DNA of 64,000 nucleotides from an uncultured Polaribacter sp. (GTDB lineage Bacteria; Bacteroidota; Bacteroidia; Flavobacteriales; Flavobacteriaceae): NCBI RefSeq assembly GCF_947497125.1, contig NZ_CANMFI010000002.1, positions 412,748 to 476,747 of the forward strand, read 5' to 3'. Shown piece by piece: positions 1 to 10,300 of this stretch (position 1 is its first letter; each line of letters starts with the position of its first letter). The notes under the pieces were generated by a model. It saw only the letters and a program-made list of their open reading frames with translations, ran no database searches and was not told where the DNA came from. The position numbers and the translations under genes were made by a program.

Positions 1-164
1 AATTGAACAGTATAAAATGGCGCTCCTACTTTAGAAACAGCAAATTTTACTTCAATATTGTTATCGGGCGATTCTACTGTTAGTTTTCCTTTTGATGCAT
101 TACAAGCAACCAAAAGTGACGCTAAAAAAAGTGTTGAAATGAAGTTAAAAAATAGTTTTTTCAT
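1..164 (-). CDS. N-terminus of a probable GH97 alpha-glucosidase-like lipoprotein (cut by window edge)
   Basis: Only the first 54 codons are inside the window. The ATG is at 164-162, and a lipoprotein signal (hydrophobic stretch ending LLVAC) is followed by a segment reading SPDNNIEVKFAVSKVGAPFY. That pattern, 'SPD..I.V.F....G.P.Y.V', is how the N-terminal beta-sandwich of SusB-type GH97 glycosidases begins. GH97 enzymes are calcium-dependent periplasmic or outer-membrane alpha-glucosidases or alpha-galactosidases. The gene starts 12 bp after the GH13 stop on the same strand, so it is the next cistron of the SusCD operon. Lipoprotein export is clear. The family call rests on a short N-terminal match and could be wrong, since other beta-sandwich glycosidases start similarly. 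Confidence 0.6.
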   Translation of the reverse strand, partial: MKKLFFNFISTLFLASLLVACNASKGKLTVESPDNNIEVKFAVSKVGAPFYTVQ

Positions 165-176
165 AATAAATATAGT

Positions 177-1856
177 TTATTTTTTTAATGAATAGATAAC
201 AGCCTGATAGGGTGCTAGTGTTATTTTTTGATCTTTAAGAACAATGTTATGGTAATTGTTAATCAATAGCGAGTCGATATTTTTTATTTCAGGTGTTTGA
301 ATGCTGCTTTCTTTTTCAGAAAAATTTAATAAGACAAGCATTTTTACATCTTCTAAAACACGCGTGTAGGCATAAATAGTTGCATGTTCTTTTTCGAGCA
401 AGGTATATTTACCATAAACCAAAGTAAGATGTTGTTTTCTTAATGCAACCATTTTTTTAAAATGGTTTAACACAGAGTTTTCTTCTTTTTCTTGGGTAGC
501 AACATTAACGGTTTTATGGTTTTTATTTACTGGTAACCATGGTTTTTCTGATGAAAATCCTGAGTTTTCTGAAGCATCCCATTGCATAGGTGTTCTACCA
601 TTATCTCTTGATAAAAGAGTCATGGTTTTTAAGTATACGTCTAAATCTTCTCCTTTTGCTTTCGCACTTTTGTATCCGTTAATAGCTGCAATATCTTGGT
701 ATTCTTCTATTTTTTCAAAACCATTGTTAGTCATCCCTAATTCATCACCATAATACACATACGGCGTTCCTTTCATGCTTAATATAAAGGTGTTTAAAAG
801 CTTTGCAGAAGCATCTTTAAAGGCAGGTTTATCACTACCAAATCTATTAACCATGCGTGATTGGTCGTGGTTAGCTAAATAAATTGCCAACCATCCTTCA
901 GTATCAAAAGAAGTATCCCATTTTGTAAAGCATTCTTTAATTTCTGCAAGGGTACATTTATCTAGAGAGTTTACAAGATCTGTGCTCTCAAAATGATAAG
1001 CCATTTGCAACTCTTCTCTGTCTTCATCTACAATATTATGAGCATCTTCTAAAGAGCTACCTACACCTTCAGAAACTGCAAAAACATCATACTTACTAAG
1101 TACTTCTTTGTTCATTTCTTTTAAGTACTTGTGTATGTTTGGCCCCATACCGTGATATTTTATAACACTTACCACAGTATCATCATATCCTTTTGGAAAT
1201 TCAGGAAAAGTAGTGTCTTTACTAACAAATTGAAAAGCATCTAATCGAAAACCATCAACGCCTTTGTTAGCCCAAAATTTCATAATTTCATATACCTCTT
1301 GCCTAACCTTTGGGTTTTCCCAATTTAAATCGGGTTGTTTTTGAGAAAAATAGTGTAGGTAATAAGCATCTGTTTGTTTGTCATACTTCCAAGCTTCACT
1401 TTTTTCATCAAAGAAACTCCATCGATAGTTTGGCTTTCCTTTTTCTGCTGGCCACCAATGATAATAGTCTCTATATTTATTATCTCTAGAGCTTCTAGAT
1501 TGCTTAAACCATTCGTGCTCATCACTACTATGGTTTACAACAACATCCATTACACATTTTATTTTTCTTTTGTGTAAACCTTCTAAAAGTTCATCAAAAT
1601 CTGCCATGGTTCCGAATTCTGGCATAATTGCTCTGTAGTTACTAATATCGTAACCATTATCATCATTCGGAGATTCATAAATAGGATTTAACCAAATCAT
1701 GGTAACACCTAAACTTTTAATATAATCTAGTTTGTTAATTATACCACGTATATCTCCGATACCATTGCCGGTAGTGTCTTTAAAGCTTCGTGGATAGATT
1801 TGATATACAATCCCTTCTTTCCACCAATTTCTTTTTTGTAATGATTGATTAGTCAT
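177..1856 (-). CDS. GH13 alpha-glucosidase (oligo-1,6-glucosidase/maltase type)
   Basis: This 559-residue enzyme has the full length of GH13 subfamily 31 and hydrolyses terminal alpha-glucosidic bonds of short oligosaccharides. Visible motifs are DVVVNH at 104-109, QPDLN at 174-178 (a subfamily signature), the nucleophile Asp206 in GFRLDAF, the acid/base Glu263 in AVSEG, and His330-Asp331 in ANHDQS. The residue after the nucleophile is Ala. In this subfamily small residues there are associated with alpha-1,4 preference and Val with alpha-1,6, so a maltase-like preference is inferred. No signal peptide is seen (MTNQSLQKRNWWKEG), so it is probably cytosolic, unlike its exported neighbours. It is the penultimate visible gene of the long minus-strand operon running from susC. 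Confidence 0.93.
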   Translation of the reverse strand: MTNQSLQKRNWWKEGIVYQIYPRSFKDTTGNGIGDIRGIINKLDYIKSLGVTMIWLNPIYESPNDDNGYDISNYRAIMPEFGTMADFDELLEGLHKRKIKCVMDVVVNHSSDEHEWFKQSRSSRDNKYRDYYHWWPAEKGKPNYRWSFFDEKSEAWKYDKQTDAYYLHYFSQKQPDLNWENPKVRQEVYEIMKFWANKGVDGFRLDAFQFVSKDTTFPEFPKGYDDTVVSVIKYHGMGPNIHKYLKEMNKEVLSKYDVFAVSEGVGSSLEDAHNIVDEDREELQMAYHFESTDLVNSLDKCTLAEIKECFTKWDTSFDTEGWLAIYLANHDQSRMVNRFGSDKPAFKDASAKLLNTFILSMKGTPYVYYGDELGMTNNGFEKIEEYQDIAAINGYKSAKAKGEDLDVYLKTMTLLSRDNGRTPMQWDASENSGFSSEKPWLPVNKNHKTVNVATQEKEENSVLNHFKKMVALRKQHLTLVYGKYTLLEKEHATIYAYTRVLEDVKMLVLLNFSEKESSIQTPEIKNIDSLLINNYHNIVLKDQKITLAPYQAVIYSLKK

Positions 1857-1896
1857 TATACTTTTTAAATTTCTCTTATTCTTGTTTTAAAATTGC

Positions 1897-2787
1897 CTAT
1901 TCTTTAATCGGCATAAATATTTCAGCTTTCCATTGAAGCTCATCACCACCAAAATTTGGGTTGCTATAAAAAACTTCTAAAGGAGTCTTATTTATTTTTA
2001 TATTATTTGTTTTTGCATACGCATCAAGGGCATACCAAGCTCTGTCTGAGGTAATGTAATTACCATTATAAACAGCTTTTAATGCTTTTACACTTGTATA
2101 CTGTTTGTATTTTATTTTTTGATGTTCAGGTAGCGAATCTTTTTTAGTAATAGGAAAGCAAAAATGATACGAAATACTGTCTGTTTGCTGATTCCAGTTT
2201 GTTACTTGTAAAAACGGAGTGCCGTTAAAAACAACATTGTTTTTTGCTAAAAACCCATTGATAAGCGAGTAATATTGCATCATGTTTTTTGCTTTTTCTA
2301 CTTGCAAACTTTTTAATGGAACATACGCACAGTATACAGATTTTGTTTCGCTTTCTCCTTTAAGGGTAATTTTTATTTCTTTAAGATGCTTGTTAATATG
2401 GTCTATAAAAAGCAGCACTGTTTTTTTAGTTCTTCTTTCGAAGTCTGTATTAAAAAACGGATTTAAGATTCTATTTTTAAACCCATTTTTTGGGTCTGTT
2501 ATAAATATTTTAACATTGGTAATAGAGTCATTTATTGGGTTTGATTGCCATTTGTAAGTATGTAAACTATCGTTAAAAGTGCGCTGATGTTTAAAAGTAT
2601 TCGCTTCTTTTTCGAATTCTATTGTTGCATCCTTTAAGCCAGAGTTCCATAATTTTAAAGACTGATTGATGGTGCCCGGAGTCGTTTTTACATTAAAACT
2701 TACCAAGTAATCATAAGGTTTTATGCACAGAGACCAAAAAACAAATCCTGCAATTATAAATCCGATAAAAAGAACTACTTTTTTCAC
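1897..2787 (-). CDS. membrane-anchored protein with C-terminal GyrI-like (AraC effector-binding) domain
   Basis: The 296-residue protein has one N-terminal hydrophobic anchor (residues about 4-22) and then a mostly extracytoplasmic chain. Residues about 220-295 (YKQYTSVKALKAVYNGNY... DRAWYALDAYAK...PLEVFYSNP) match the GyrI-like small-molecule-binding fold, including the typical ending 'W.AEIFMPI'. The first 200 residues resemble the SRPBCC-plus-GyrI arrangement found in other Bacteroidota proteins, but I cannot assign a ligand. It begins 4 bp after the haloperoxidase-like gene and 40 bp before the GH13 gene, so it belongs to the SusCD operon. A role in sensing or binding a product is conceivable but only inferred. 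Confidence 0.7.
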   Translation of the reverse strand: MKKVVLFIGFIIAGFVFWSLCIKPYDYLVSFNVKTTPGTINQSLKLWNSGLKDATIEFEKEANTFKHQRTFNDSLHTYKWQSNPINDSITNVKIFITDPKNGFKNRILNPFFNTDFERRTKKTVLLFIDHINKHLKEIKITLKGESETKSVYCAYVPLKSLQVEKAKNMMQYYSLINGFLAKNNVVFNGTPFLQVTNWNQQTDSISYHFCFPITKKDSLPEHQKIKYKQYTSVKALKAVYNGNYITSDRAWYALDAYAKTNNIKINKTPLEVFYSNPNFGGDELQWKAEIFMPIKE

Positions 2788-2791
2788 GTAA

Positions 2792-4126
2792 CTATTTTTT
2801 TAATACCAACTGTTTTTTTACCAAACCACCAATTTTTCTACCTTGCCCAACACCAATTTCTACTGCAGATCTGTAATGAATACCTCCATACATCCTGCTT
2901 ATTGTAGCTTCATCTGCTGCTGCATTAAAAGAGGTAAAAGAGCGTATAGGTAAGCCGTAGGCAACTTCTGTATTGTCATCAAAACTAAAATTATCTCCAA
3001 ATATTTCAGTCAATATGGTTGCAGCTGCTCCAGATACAACAGAATGTCCGCTGGTATATTCTGGAAAAGGAGGTGTTTGTAAGATCGGTTTCCATTCACT
3101 ATTAAAATAAGCTTTTATAACCGTTTCTGGACGTACTAAATTACTTCTGTACTTCTCATCCCAACAACTAATAAAGGCATCTGCCATTGCAATTGCTGTT
3201 TTTGTATAGGCGTAAATTGTTCTATTAAAATTGGCACTGTCTTTTTTAGCAGCAATTTTAGTAATACCAATCCAATGAGCACCGGGTGTTATTTTTTTTA
3301 CAGCAAACATTAAATGCCCTCTGTTTACAGATACATACGGATTGCAGTCCCAAAATTGTGCGATGGCTATTTCTTCAGAAGTATCCCCTTTTTTAGAAAT
3401 TTCATTACTAATGTCATACACCTCTTTTACTTCTTTATAAAAGGCACTATTTTTATTCATTGAAAATTTCGGAGGAGGTACTGGTTTAAATTGTGCTGCA
3501 GAATCTAATACAAACGTTCTAATTTTGTTCCAGTTTGGTTCTAAACCATCCATATAAGAAGGTGGTGTTGGTTGCCACCTGCTTTCATCATTTGCATCTA
3601 CTCTAAATTTTGGCATTGTTCGCGTTTGTGCATAATTATCAGCATTCATCCATTTGGTTACGGCAGCGGCAACTTGCAAACCATAGGCTTTAGAATGGTT
3701 AAACTCTTTTTCATTTTTAGCCTGCCAAACGGTATATAAACTATCTCTGTATTTTGTTAGTTTCTCTTCAGAAAAAATAAGTTTTTTACTAATATTTATA
3801 TGCGCAATTATTGCCGCAAGCGGATAGTTAATTTGGTCTTCGGAATTTGCTTTCGGAATGCCTTTAAAATGTTTTATTTGTTTTTTTAAAGACACGTAGC
3901 TTGTATCATTTTGTGCTATAATTTCATAAGCAGCAATTGCCGGATACGCAAAAACACGACTAGCTACCGGTGGAGAAAAAATATCATGAATCATTATTTC
4001 TACCACTTTGTCTATAGTTGTGTGTAAATGATCTGGTGTAATTTTTATAGGTGCAGACGTCTCTTTACACGATGTAAATAAAAAGATAAAGAGTATTGAT
4101 ACTACTAAATATTGTTTTTTAATCAT
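2792..4126 (-). CDS. vanadium-dependent haloperoxidase/PAP2-superfamily lipoprotein
   Basis: The 444-residue protein has a lipoprotein signal (lipobox Cys20 in FTSC). The vanadate/phosphate pocket of the PAP2-haloperoxidase superfamily is readable: KX6RP at Lys325-Pro333, TSGH at 358-361 (usually PSGH), and SRX5H at Ser410-His417. The Asp that usually follows four residues after that His in PAP2 phosphatases is Ala421 here. Family members are vanadium haloperoxidases or acid phosphatases acting outside the cytoplasm. The sequence does not tell which halide or ester is used, and many Bacteroidota homologues are uncharacterised. The start overlaps the stop of the preceding FG-GAP gene by 4 bp (ATGA), which indicates translational coupling. 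Confidence 0.85.
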   Translation of the reverse strand: MIKKQYLVVSILFIFLFTSCKETSAPIKITPDHLHTTIDKVVEIMIHDIFSPPVASRVFAYPAIAAYEIIAQNDTSYVSLKKQIKHFKGIPKANSEDQINYPLAAIIAHINISKKLIFSEEKLTKYRDSLYTVWQAKNEKEFNHSKAYGLQVAAAVTKWMNADNYAQTRTMPKFRVDANDESRWQPTPPSYMDGLEPNWNKIRTFVLDSAAQFKPVPPPKFSMNKNSAFYKEVKEVYDISNEISKKGDTSEEIAIAQFWDCNPYVSVNRGHLMFAVKKITPGAHWIGITKIAAKKDSANFNRTIYAYTKTAIAMADAFISCWDEKYRSNLVRPETVIKAYFNSEWKPILQTPPFPEYTSGHSVVSGAAATILTEIFGDNFSFDDNTEVAYGLPIRSFTSFNAAADEATISRMYGGIHYRSAVEIGVGQGRKIGGLVKKQLVLKK

Positions 4127-7100
4127 TTTTTAATTTTATAAACCTGGGCGGCATCATTATTTATAGTTGCTAGTAAGTATTGAGTGCCATTTAAGGTAAT
4201 TATTGTTAATTTTTTTACTGCTTTTTGATGAAAATCTAAGCCAATTTTATTGCCTAATTCTGTGCTTTTTTCATTGTAAATTATTGCTCCAGGAAAAGAA
4301 TCGAACCGACCATGATAAGGACTAACACCAAAATAATTACCAGCAGCAAGTATTTCTTGCTTGCTGTCGCCATCAAAATCATGTTTTAATAAAGTGGTAA
4401 TTGGCGATATTTGTAGTTCATTTTTAAAAGGGATAAAAACAAACGTATTGTTATCGTTTTTTAAATACCCAGATGCTAAATTGTGTACTTCTAAAATGCG
4501 TGCTTTTTTAAGGGTCTTTTTATCAAAAATTTCTTCTATTGTTTTACCAGCAAAACTTTTATAAGAGGTAAATTTCTTTTTCAAACTAATAATCTGACCG
4601 GCCATTTCATCAAAACTAACAATAGGGTAGTATTGGCCATTTTTAGCATTACAAACAATGGTTTCTGTGCTTCCGTTATCATCAAAATCTGCATAATACA
4701 TTCGTAACGGAAAAGATTCACTTGCTTTAAATTTAGAGTTTAACCCCCAGTTACCCAATAAATAGTCGGTATCACCATCATTATCAATATCAAATGGCAT
4801 TATTTGTTGCCATAATCCTTTAAGATTAGAAGCCACTTTATTTTCTTCTGTAAAAGTACCCTTAGTATTTTTAAAGAATTTAGGAGCCATCCACTCGCCA
4901 ACAAGAATTAAATCGGTAAAACCATCGCCGTTATAATCTTCCCAAACGGCATCTGTTATCATTCCAATATTTTGAAAAGGTTGATTTTCTAAAATTGAAA
5001 AAACACCATTATTGTTTTGTAAAAGATACGAGTTTGGTGTGGCGCCAAAATCATTTGAAACAGCATTATTACCTGCAAAAATATCTAAATCACCATCATT
5101 ATCATAGTCAAACGCTTTTAAGACCGCTGCATTTTCAAAGTATTCTGGGAGTTCTTGTTTTGTAAAACCAGTACTATCTTGTGTAAAATAAGTATCTAAT
5201 AAAGGGGTGCTTTTATTATAAAAATCTGCCCCACCAGTGCCAATTAATAAGTCGTTTTTAGCATTGTTGTTAAAGTCTGCAATTAAAGCAACAACGTCTT
5301 CTTTTTTTGCTTCCTTAGCCAAAACTTCGATCTTTTTTTCTACATACAAACTATCTGTCTGAAAAAATACTTTTGATTTTTTAAATTTAGATCCGCCAAA
5401 GAATAAATCTTCTTTTCCGTCATTATTCAAATCGCCAACAGCAATAGCCGGACCTTGGTCTGACACTTGGTACGGAATTAATTTTTGTCTATTAAAATCG
5501 GTGTAATTATCTTCTTCATGTGTAAAATTAATGCCCAATTGCCCTTTTACAGCAGTAAATATTTTTTTTGATGTTCCTTTTAAAGAAGCTTCGTTAAATG
5601 GTTTTGTGTTTTCTGGTTTAATAGTAAGTTGCTGGTTTAAAACTACCTTTTTTAAGGTTTGAGTTGTTTTATTAGGCCAAATAATTTTTACCGAATCTAT
5701 TGCAGTTTCTAATCCAAAACCAAAATGAATTATAGGTTCTGAAGATGCCTGAAAACCCCTAACGGTATACAATTCTTTAAACTGAAATTTTCCGTTATTA
5801 TAAGCATATACTTTTGTGCCAATACCAAAAGTATTGGGTGCAGTGTGGTTAAACTTTAGTTTAAGGTAACTTGCTTTTTTATTGGTTTGATTGATGTACA
5901 AACCTACCTCTTCATTGCTATTATTTACCACCAAATCTAAATCGCCATCATTATCTAAATCTGCCATAGCAGTAGCGCCAGAGACTGTTTTTTTATCCGT
6001 AAGCCAATCGTTCGATTTGTTTTCGAAGCTTAAATTTTCGGCCCCTTTAAAAATATAATTTTGCATTTTACCAGAAGGCATCATCTCTAAAGCTTCTTGA
6101 TCTACAAGTTTTGTTTTGTCTATTTTTTTCTGAATCTGTTCGCTAGAAGCAAAGTTGATAAAATCGAGGTCATTGGGTCTTTTTGTTATTCCGTTCGAAA
6201 TAAATAAATCTTGTTTGCCGTCTTGATTAAAATCTGCAAACAAACTACTCCAGCTCCAGTCTGTTGCTGCCACACCGCTTAAAAGAGCCGTTTCTAAATA
6301 ACCAGCATCTTGCTGATTTACAAATAACATGTTTCTGGTATATTGATAATGATAACCAAATTTTTGTGTTTTCATTTTCTGAATCTGAAAATTATCATCA
6401 CCCTGAGAGGTTTTTAAAACAACTTCATCTTCTGGCAGCATGTCTAAAGAAATAAGATCTGGCAACCCATCTTGGTTAATATCACTTACATCGTTGCCCA
6501 TAGAAAAACGAGAAGTATGGCTAAAATGCTCTTTTAATTGTTCAGAAAAAGTGCCGTTTTTATTGTTTATGTAATAGTAATCATCTTCATGAAAATCGTT
6601 GCCAACATACATATCTGGATATCCATCTTTGTTAAAATCTGCAACCGATATGCCTAAACCATATCCATTAATTCCGCCAAAAATACCAGCACTTTCACTA
6701 ACATCTGTAAACGTTTTGCCATCATTTCTAAGAAGTTTATCGCCAGTTTGATAGTTTCTTTTGTTTCTTAAATTGGCTTTTCCAAAAGATTCTTGGGTAT
6801 GAATAGCGTGGTTTAAAAGATAGATGTCTAAATCTCCATCTAAGTCATAATCAATAAAAGCCGCAGACGAACTGTACGAATCGAAATCTAGTTTATATTC
6901 TTGAGCTTTTTCTGTAAAAGTAGCATCACCATTATTAATATACAGCTCATTATATCCATAAAAACCATTAATGCCTACCACTGCGCATACATAAATATCT
7001 AACAATCCGTCTCCATTTACATCGCCCATAACCGCACCAGTGTTCCAACTACTATTGCCTTTTATGTTTGCTTTTTCAGAAATATCTACAAAGGTTAAAT

Positions 7101-7383
7101 TGCCTTTATTTAGGTATAATTTATTTTTTACTTGATTGCCCGATAAAAAAATGTCTACCAATCCGTCATTATTAATATCTCCTAAAGCTACACCACCGCC
7201 ATTATATAGGTATAAATAATCTAAAATATTTAGGGCGTTTGTTTCTGTTATTGTGTTTTTAAAAGTAAGACCTGTTTTTGTTGAGGGCGGATTTTTAAAC
7301 AACAACTCTGCTTTCTTATTACAGCCAATAATCAAAAAGATACATACAAGAAAAGGGCAGGTATATTTATTCATTGATTGCAT
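4123..7383 (-). CDS. FG-GAP/VCBS and ASPIC-UnbV repeat lipoprotein (CRTAC1-like), second of a tandem pair
   Basis: The 1086-residue lipoprotein (lipobox Cys about 21, FLIIGC) is built almost entirely of FG-GAP/VCBS blades. Each has a calcium-loop pattern such as GDINNDGLVDIFLSG or ADLDNDGDLDLVVNN, repeated from residue about 65 to 1000. An ASPIC/UnbV-like segment sits around 515-585 (FGIGTKVYAY...RGFQASSEP...IIWP). Such proteins form beta-propellers. They are common next to SusCD genes in marine Bacteroidota and are presumed surface glycan- or protein-binding partners; enzymatic activity has not been shown. The start overlaps the end of the upstream paralogue by 17 bp (a second ATG at 7374 would leave 8). 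No T9SS tail is seen, so outer-membrane anchoring is via lipid. Confidence 0.9.
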   Translation of the reverse strand: MQSMNKYTCPFLVCIFLIIGCNKKAELLFKNPPSTKTGLTFKNTITETNALNILDYLYLYNGGGVALGDINNDGLVDIFLSGNQVKNKLYLNKGNLTFVDISEKANIKGNSSWNTGAVMGDVNGDGLLDIYVCAVVGINGFYGYNELYINNGDATFTEKAQEYKLDFDSYSSSAAFIDYDLDGDLDIYLLNHAIHTQESFGKANLRNKRNYQTGDKLLRNDGKTFTDVSESAGIFGGINGYGLGISVADFNKDGYPDMYVGNDFHEDDYYYINNKNGTFSEQLKEHFSHTSRFSMGNDVSDINQDGLPDLISLDMLPEDEVVLKTSQGDDNFQIQKMKTQKFGYHYQYTRNMLFVNQQDAGYLETALLSGVAATDWSWSSLFADFNQDGKQDLFISNGITKRPNDLDFINFASSEQIQKKIDKTKLVDQEALEMMPSGKMQNYIFKGAENLSFENKSNDWLTDKKTVSGATAMADLDNDGDLDLVVNNSNEEVGLYINQTNKKASYLKLKFNHTAPNTFGIGTKVYAYNNGKFQFKELYTVRGFQASSEPIIHFGFGLETAIDSVKIIWPNKTTQTLKKVVLNQQLTIKPENTKPFNEASLKGTSKKIFTAVKGQLGINFTHEEDNYTDFNRQKLIPYQVSDQGPAIAVGDLNNDGKEDLFFGGSKFKKSKVFFQTDSLYVEKKIEVLAKEAKKEDVVALIADFNNNAKNDLLIGTGGADFYNKSTPLLDTYFTQDSTGFTKQELPEYFENAAVLKAFDYDNDGDLDIFAGNNAVSNDFGATPNSYLLQNNNGVFSILENQPFQNIGMITDAVWEDYNGDGFTDLILVGEWMAPKFFKNTKGTFTEENKVASNLKGLWQQIMPFDIDNDGDTDYLLGNWGLNSKFKASESFPLRMYYADFDDNGSTETIVCNAKNGQYYPIVSFDEMAGQIISLKKKFTSYKSFAGKTIEEIFDKKTLKKARILEVHNLASGYLKNDNNTFVFIPFKNELQISPITTLLKHDFDGDSKQEILAAGNYFGVSPYHGRFDSFPGAIIYNEKSTELGNKIGLDFHQKAVKKLTIITLNGTQYLLATINNDAAQVYKIKK

Positions 7384-10300
7384 ATATTTTAGGAAACTCG
7401 TTATTAATGGCAGCCACTAAATAGCTTTTGCCGTTTTTATCTTTAATAACTTTTAGGTGTTTTACCTCGTTTTTATTAAAAAAGCCACTTTTAGTATAGT
7501 TTTGCAGCTCAAAACCTAGTTTGCCATCACCTAGTAAAACAGAGCCGTAATTGGCATCTAATCGAGAAAACTGAGGTTTATATTCATAATTATTTCCTGC
7601 CATAATTAGATCTAAATGCCCATCGCTATTAATGTCTTTACAAACGATGCTACAAATACAAGAGAACTGTACGTTGGCAGGTAGTTTTTTAATTGTATAA
7701 TTATTATTACCGTTGTTTACCGCAATTATAGTTTCAGAAATCGTTGTTTTTTTAACAATAGATTTGTCAAATATTTCTTTATCAAACAGTTCATCAATCC
7801 CTTTTTTAGCGTATTCAGAAGCTTTTAAATTTTGTTTTTTAAGTGAAACCAATTGCCCTGTCAATTCTTTTTTCATGTGAATAGGATAATCAATTCCGTC
7901 TTTTTGTTTGGTCATTATTTGCTCTATAGTACCATTGTTATCAAAGTCGTTCACCCACATCTTTAAAGGATTTTCTTCAGATGTTTTATGCATAGTATTG
8001 CTTCCTTGATTTCCAAAAATAAAATCTATATCACCATCATTATCTAAATCTGCGGCTTCAACAACATTCCACATTCCAGAAAAATTATCTAGGCTTGTTT
8101 TTTGTTTGATAAGTCTGCGACCGTTATTTTTATATATTTTTGGAGTATCCCATTCCGAGACTGTTATTAAATCTTTTTTGGCATCGTTATCGATATCTAC
8201 CCAAATTGCATTGGTAATCATACCTGCATCTTTTAATTCATAAGCTACCTTTTCTGAGGTATCATCAAAAGTACCATCGCCATTATTCTCTAAGAATTGA
8301 TGTGTTGGATTTACACCATACGTTCCTACCAAAGATCTGGCGCCTACAAATACATCAATATCACCATCGTTATCAAAATCATTGGTAGCCAATACACTGA
8401 TGTTTTTTCTGATTGCTGGTATTTTTTGCAATCCTTTTTTAAAGTTCCCTTTTCCATCGTTAAAGTATATTCTGGCAGCGTAAGAACCTTCTTGGTCAAC
8501 TTCATTACCACCAGATCCAATCATTAAATCTAAAAAGCCGTTGCCATTTGCATCAAATAAAGAAGCAGCTGTATCTTCTAAAAGAATATCATTTAAAAAG
8601 GCTTCTTGTTTCGATTTTATAATTTTTCCATTGCCTAAATTCAGGTATAAAACACCAGCTTGCCCTTTTGCACCTCCAACATAAAAATCTTCATTGCCGT
8701 CGTTATTTACATCACCAACAGCCAATGCAGGTCCTTCTTGCGATAACATTTTAGGAACCAACCCTTCATAATCAAAGTCTGCATAACTATTTTCGGTATG
8801 TTTTGTAAATTTATTTTTCTGAATTTCTGTAAGAAGTGTTTTCGTTGTGCCTTTTCTTTCTATTTTTTGAATTTCAGTGGCTTCTTTTTGTTTTAATGTT
8901 ACCGTTTTATTTACACTAATTTCAGTTAATTTTTGTGTTTTACTATCGGGCCAAATAACACGTAAAGAATCAATTTTTTCGGCTTTACCAAGACCAATTG
9001 TCATTACATAGTCCATAGAAGATTGAAACCCTCTAGAAGGCATTTGTTCTTGCACATAAATTTTATTATCGTAGTATAATTTTATTGATGCACCAATACC
9101 AAATTTATTTTTCTGTAATCCATCTAGCTTAATTTTAAGGTAATTATAACTTGCTAAAGAGTCTGTATTGTTTTCATAAACAAAAGGTTGCATGTTAACG
9201 TTGTTAATAATAAGGTCTAAATCACCATCGTTATCTAAATCTCCGTAGGCAACACCGTTAGAAAGGCTTGGTGTTTCAAACCCCCATTTTTTGTTGGCAT
9301 TTTTAAAGGTAATGTCTTTGTTATTTTGATATGCAAAGTTAGGCTGAGGCTTTACAGGCATTTTGTTTATAATAGAATCTATAGCTTGTTTTCTACCGGT
9401 TAATGCCATGTTTTGTATAATTTCATTGGCAAAAAAATCTACAAAATCTAAGTCTGTTAAATCATGGTTGATACCGTTTGTTATAAAAATATCTCGATAG
9501 CCATCATTATCCATGTCAAAAAGTAAGCCAGCCCAGCTCCAATCTGTTTTGGCAACACCACTATAATAGGCAACTTCAGAAAAACTGTTGTTACCATTAT
9601 TAAGTTGCAGTGTATTTTGAATGTATTGTTGCGAAAAATCTTTACTCTGTTTTAGTTTAAAAACATTGTAGCCTTCAAACTCCATGACAGATTTTACCCT
9701 TTCATCTGCTTCTGGCAACATATCGGTAATAAAAATATCTGCATTACCATCATTATTAATGTCTGCAATATCTACTCCCATTGCAGATAAACTTAAATGA
9801 GAGATCCAATTTTTTATGTCTTCAGTAAAAGTGCCATCTTGGTTGTTAATATATAAGTAGTCTCTTTCGTAAAAATCGTTAGAAACGTAGATATCCGGAT
9901 ATAAATCGCCATTAATATCAGTTACCATAACACCCAGTCCAAAACCAATTAAACTACCATAAATGCCCGCTTTTTCGCTTACATCTACAAATTTACCATT
10001 GTCATTTCTTAGCAACATGTCTCCGACACCTCTAAAAATAGCAGGTACGTTTTCCCAATCTTGCGCCCTTTTATCTCTTTGCTCTGCATAGCCTAGGCTA
10101 CTAACGGGTATGTTACTATTGTTTAAAATATAAGCGTCTAAATCGCCGTCTTTATCATAGTCGAAAAAAGAAGCGTGTGTAGAAAAGCCTGTTTTTGCTA
10201 AGTTATATTCTGCTGCTTTTTCTGTAAAAGTTAGATTTCCATTATTAATAAAAAGGTCGTTATCATGGTTATTCCCTTTCATGTTACCGGCGTTACTAAC

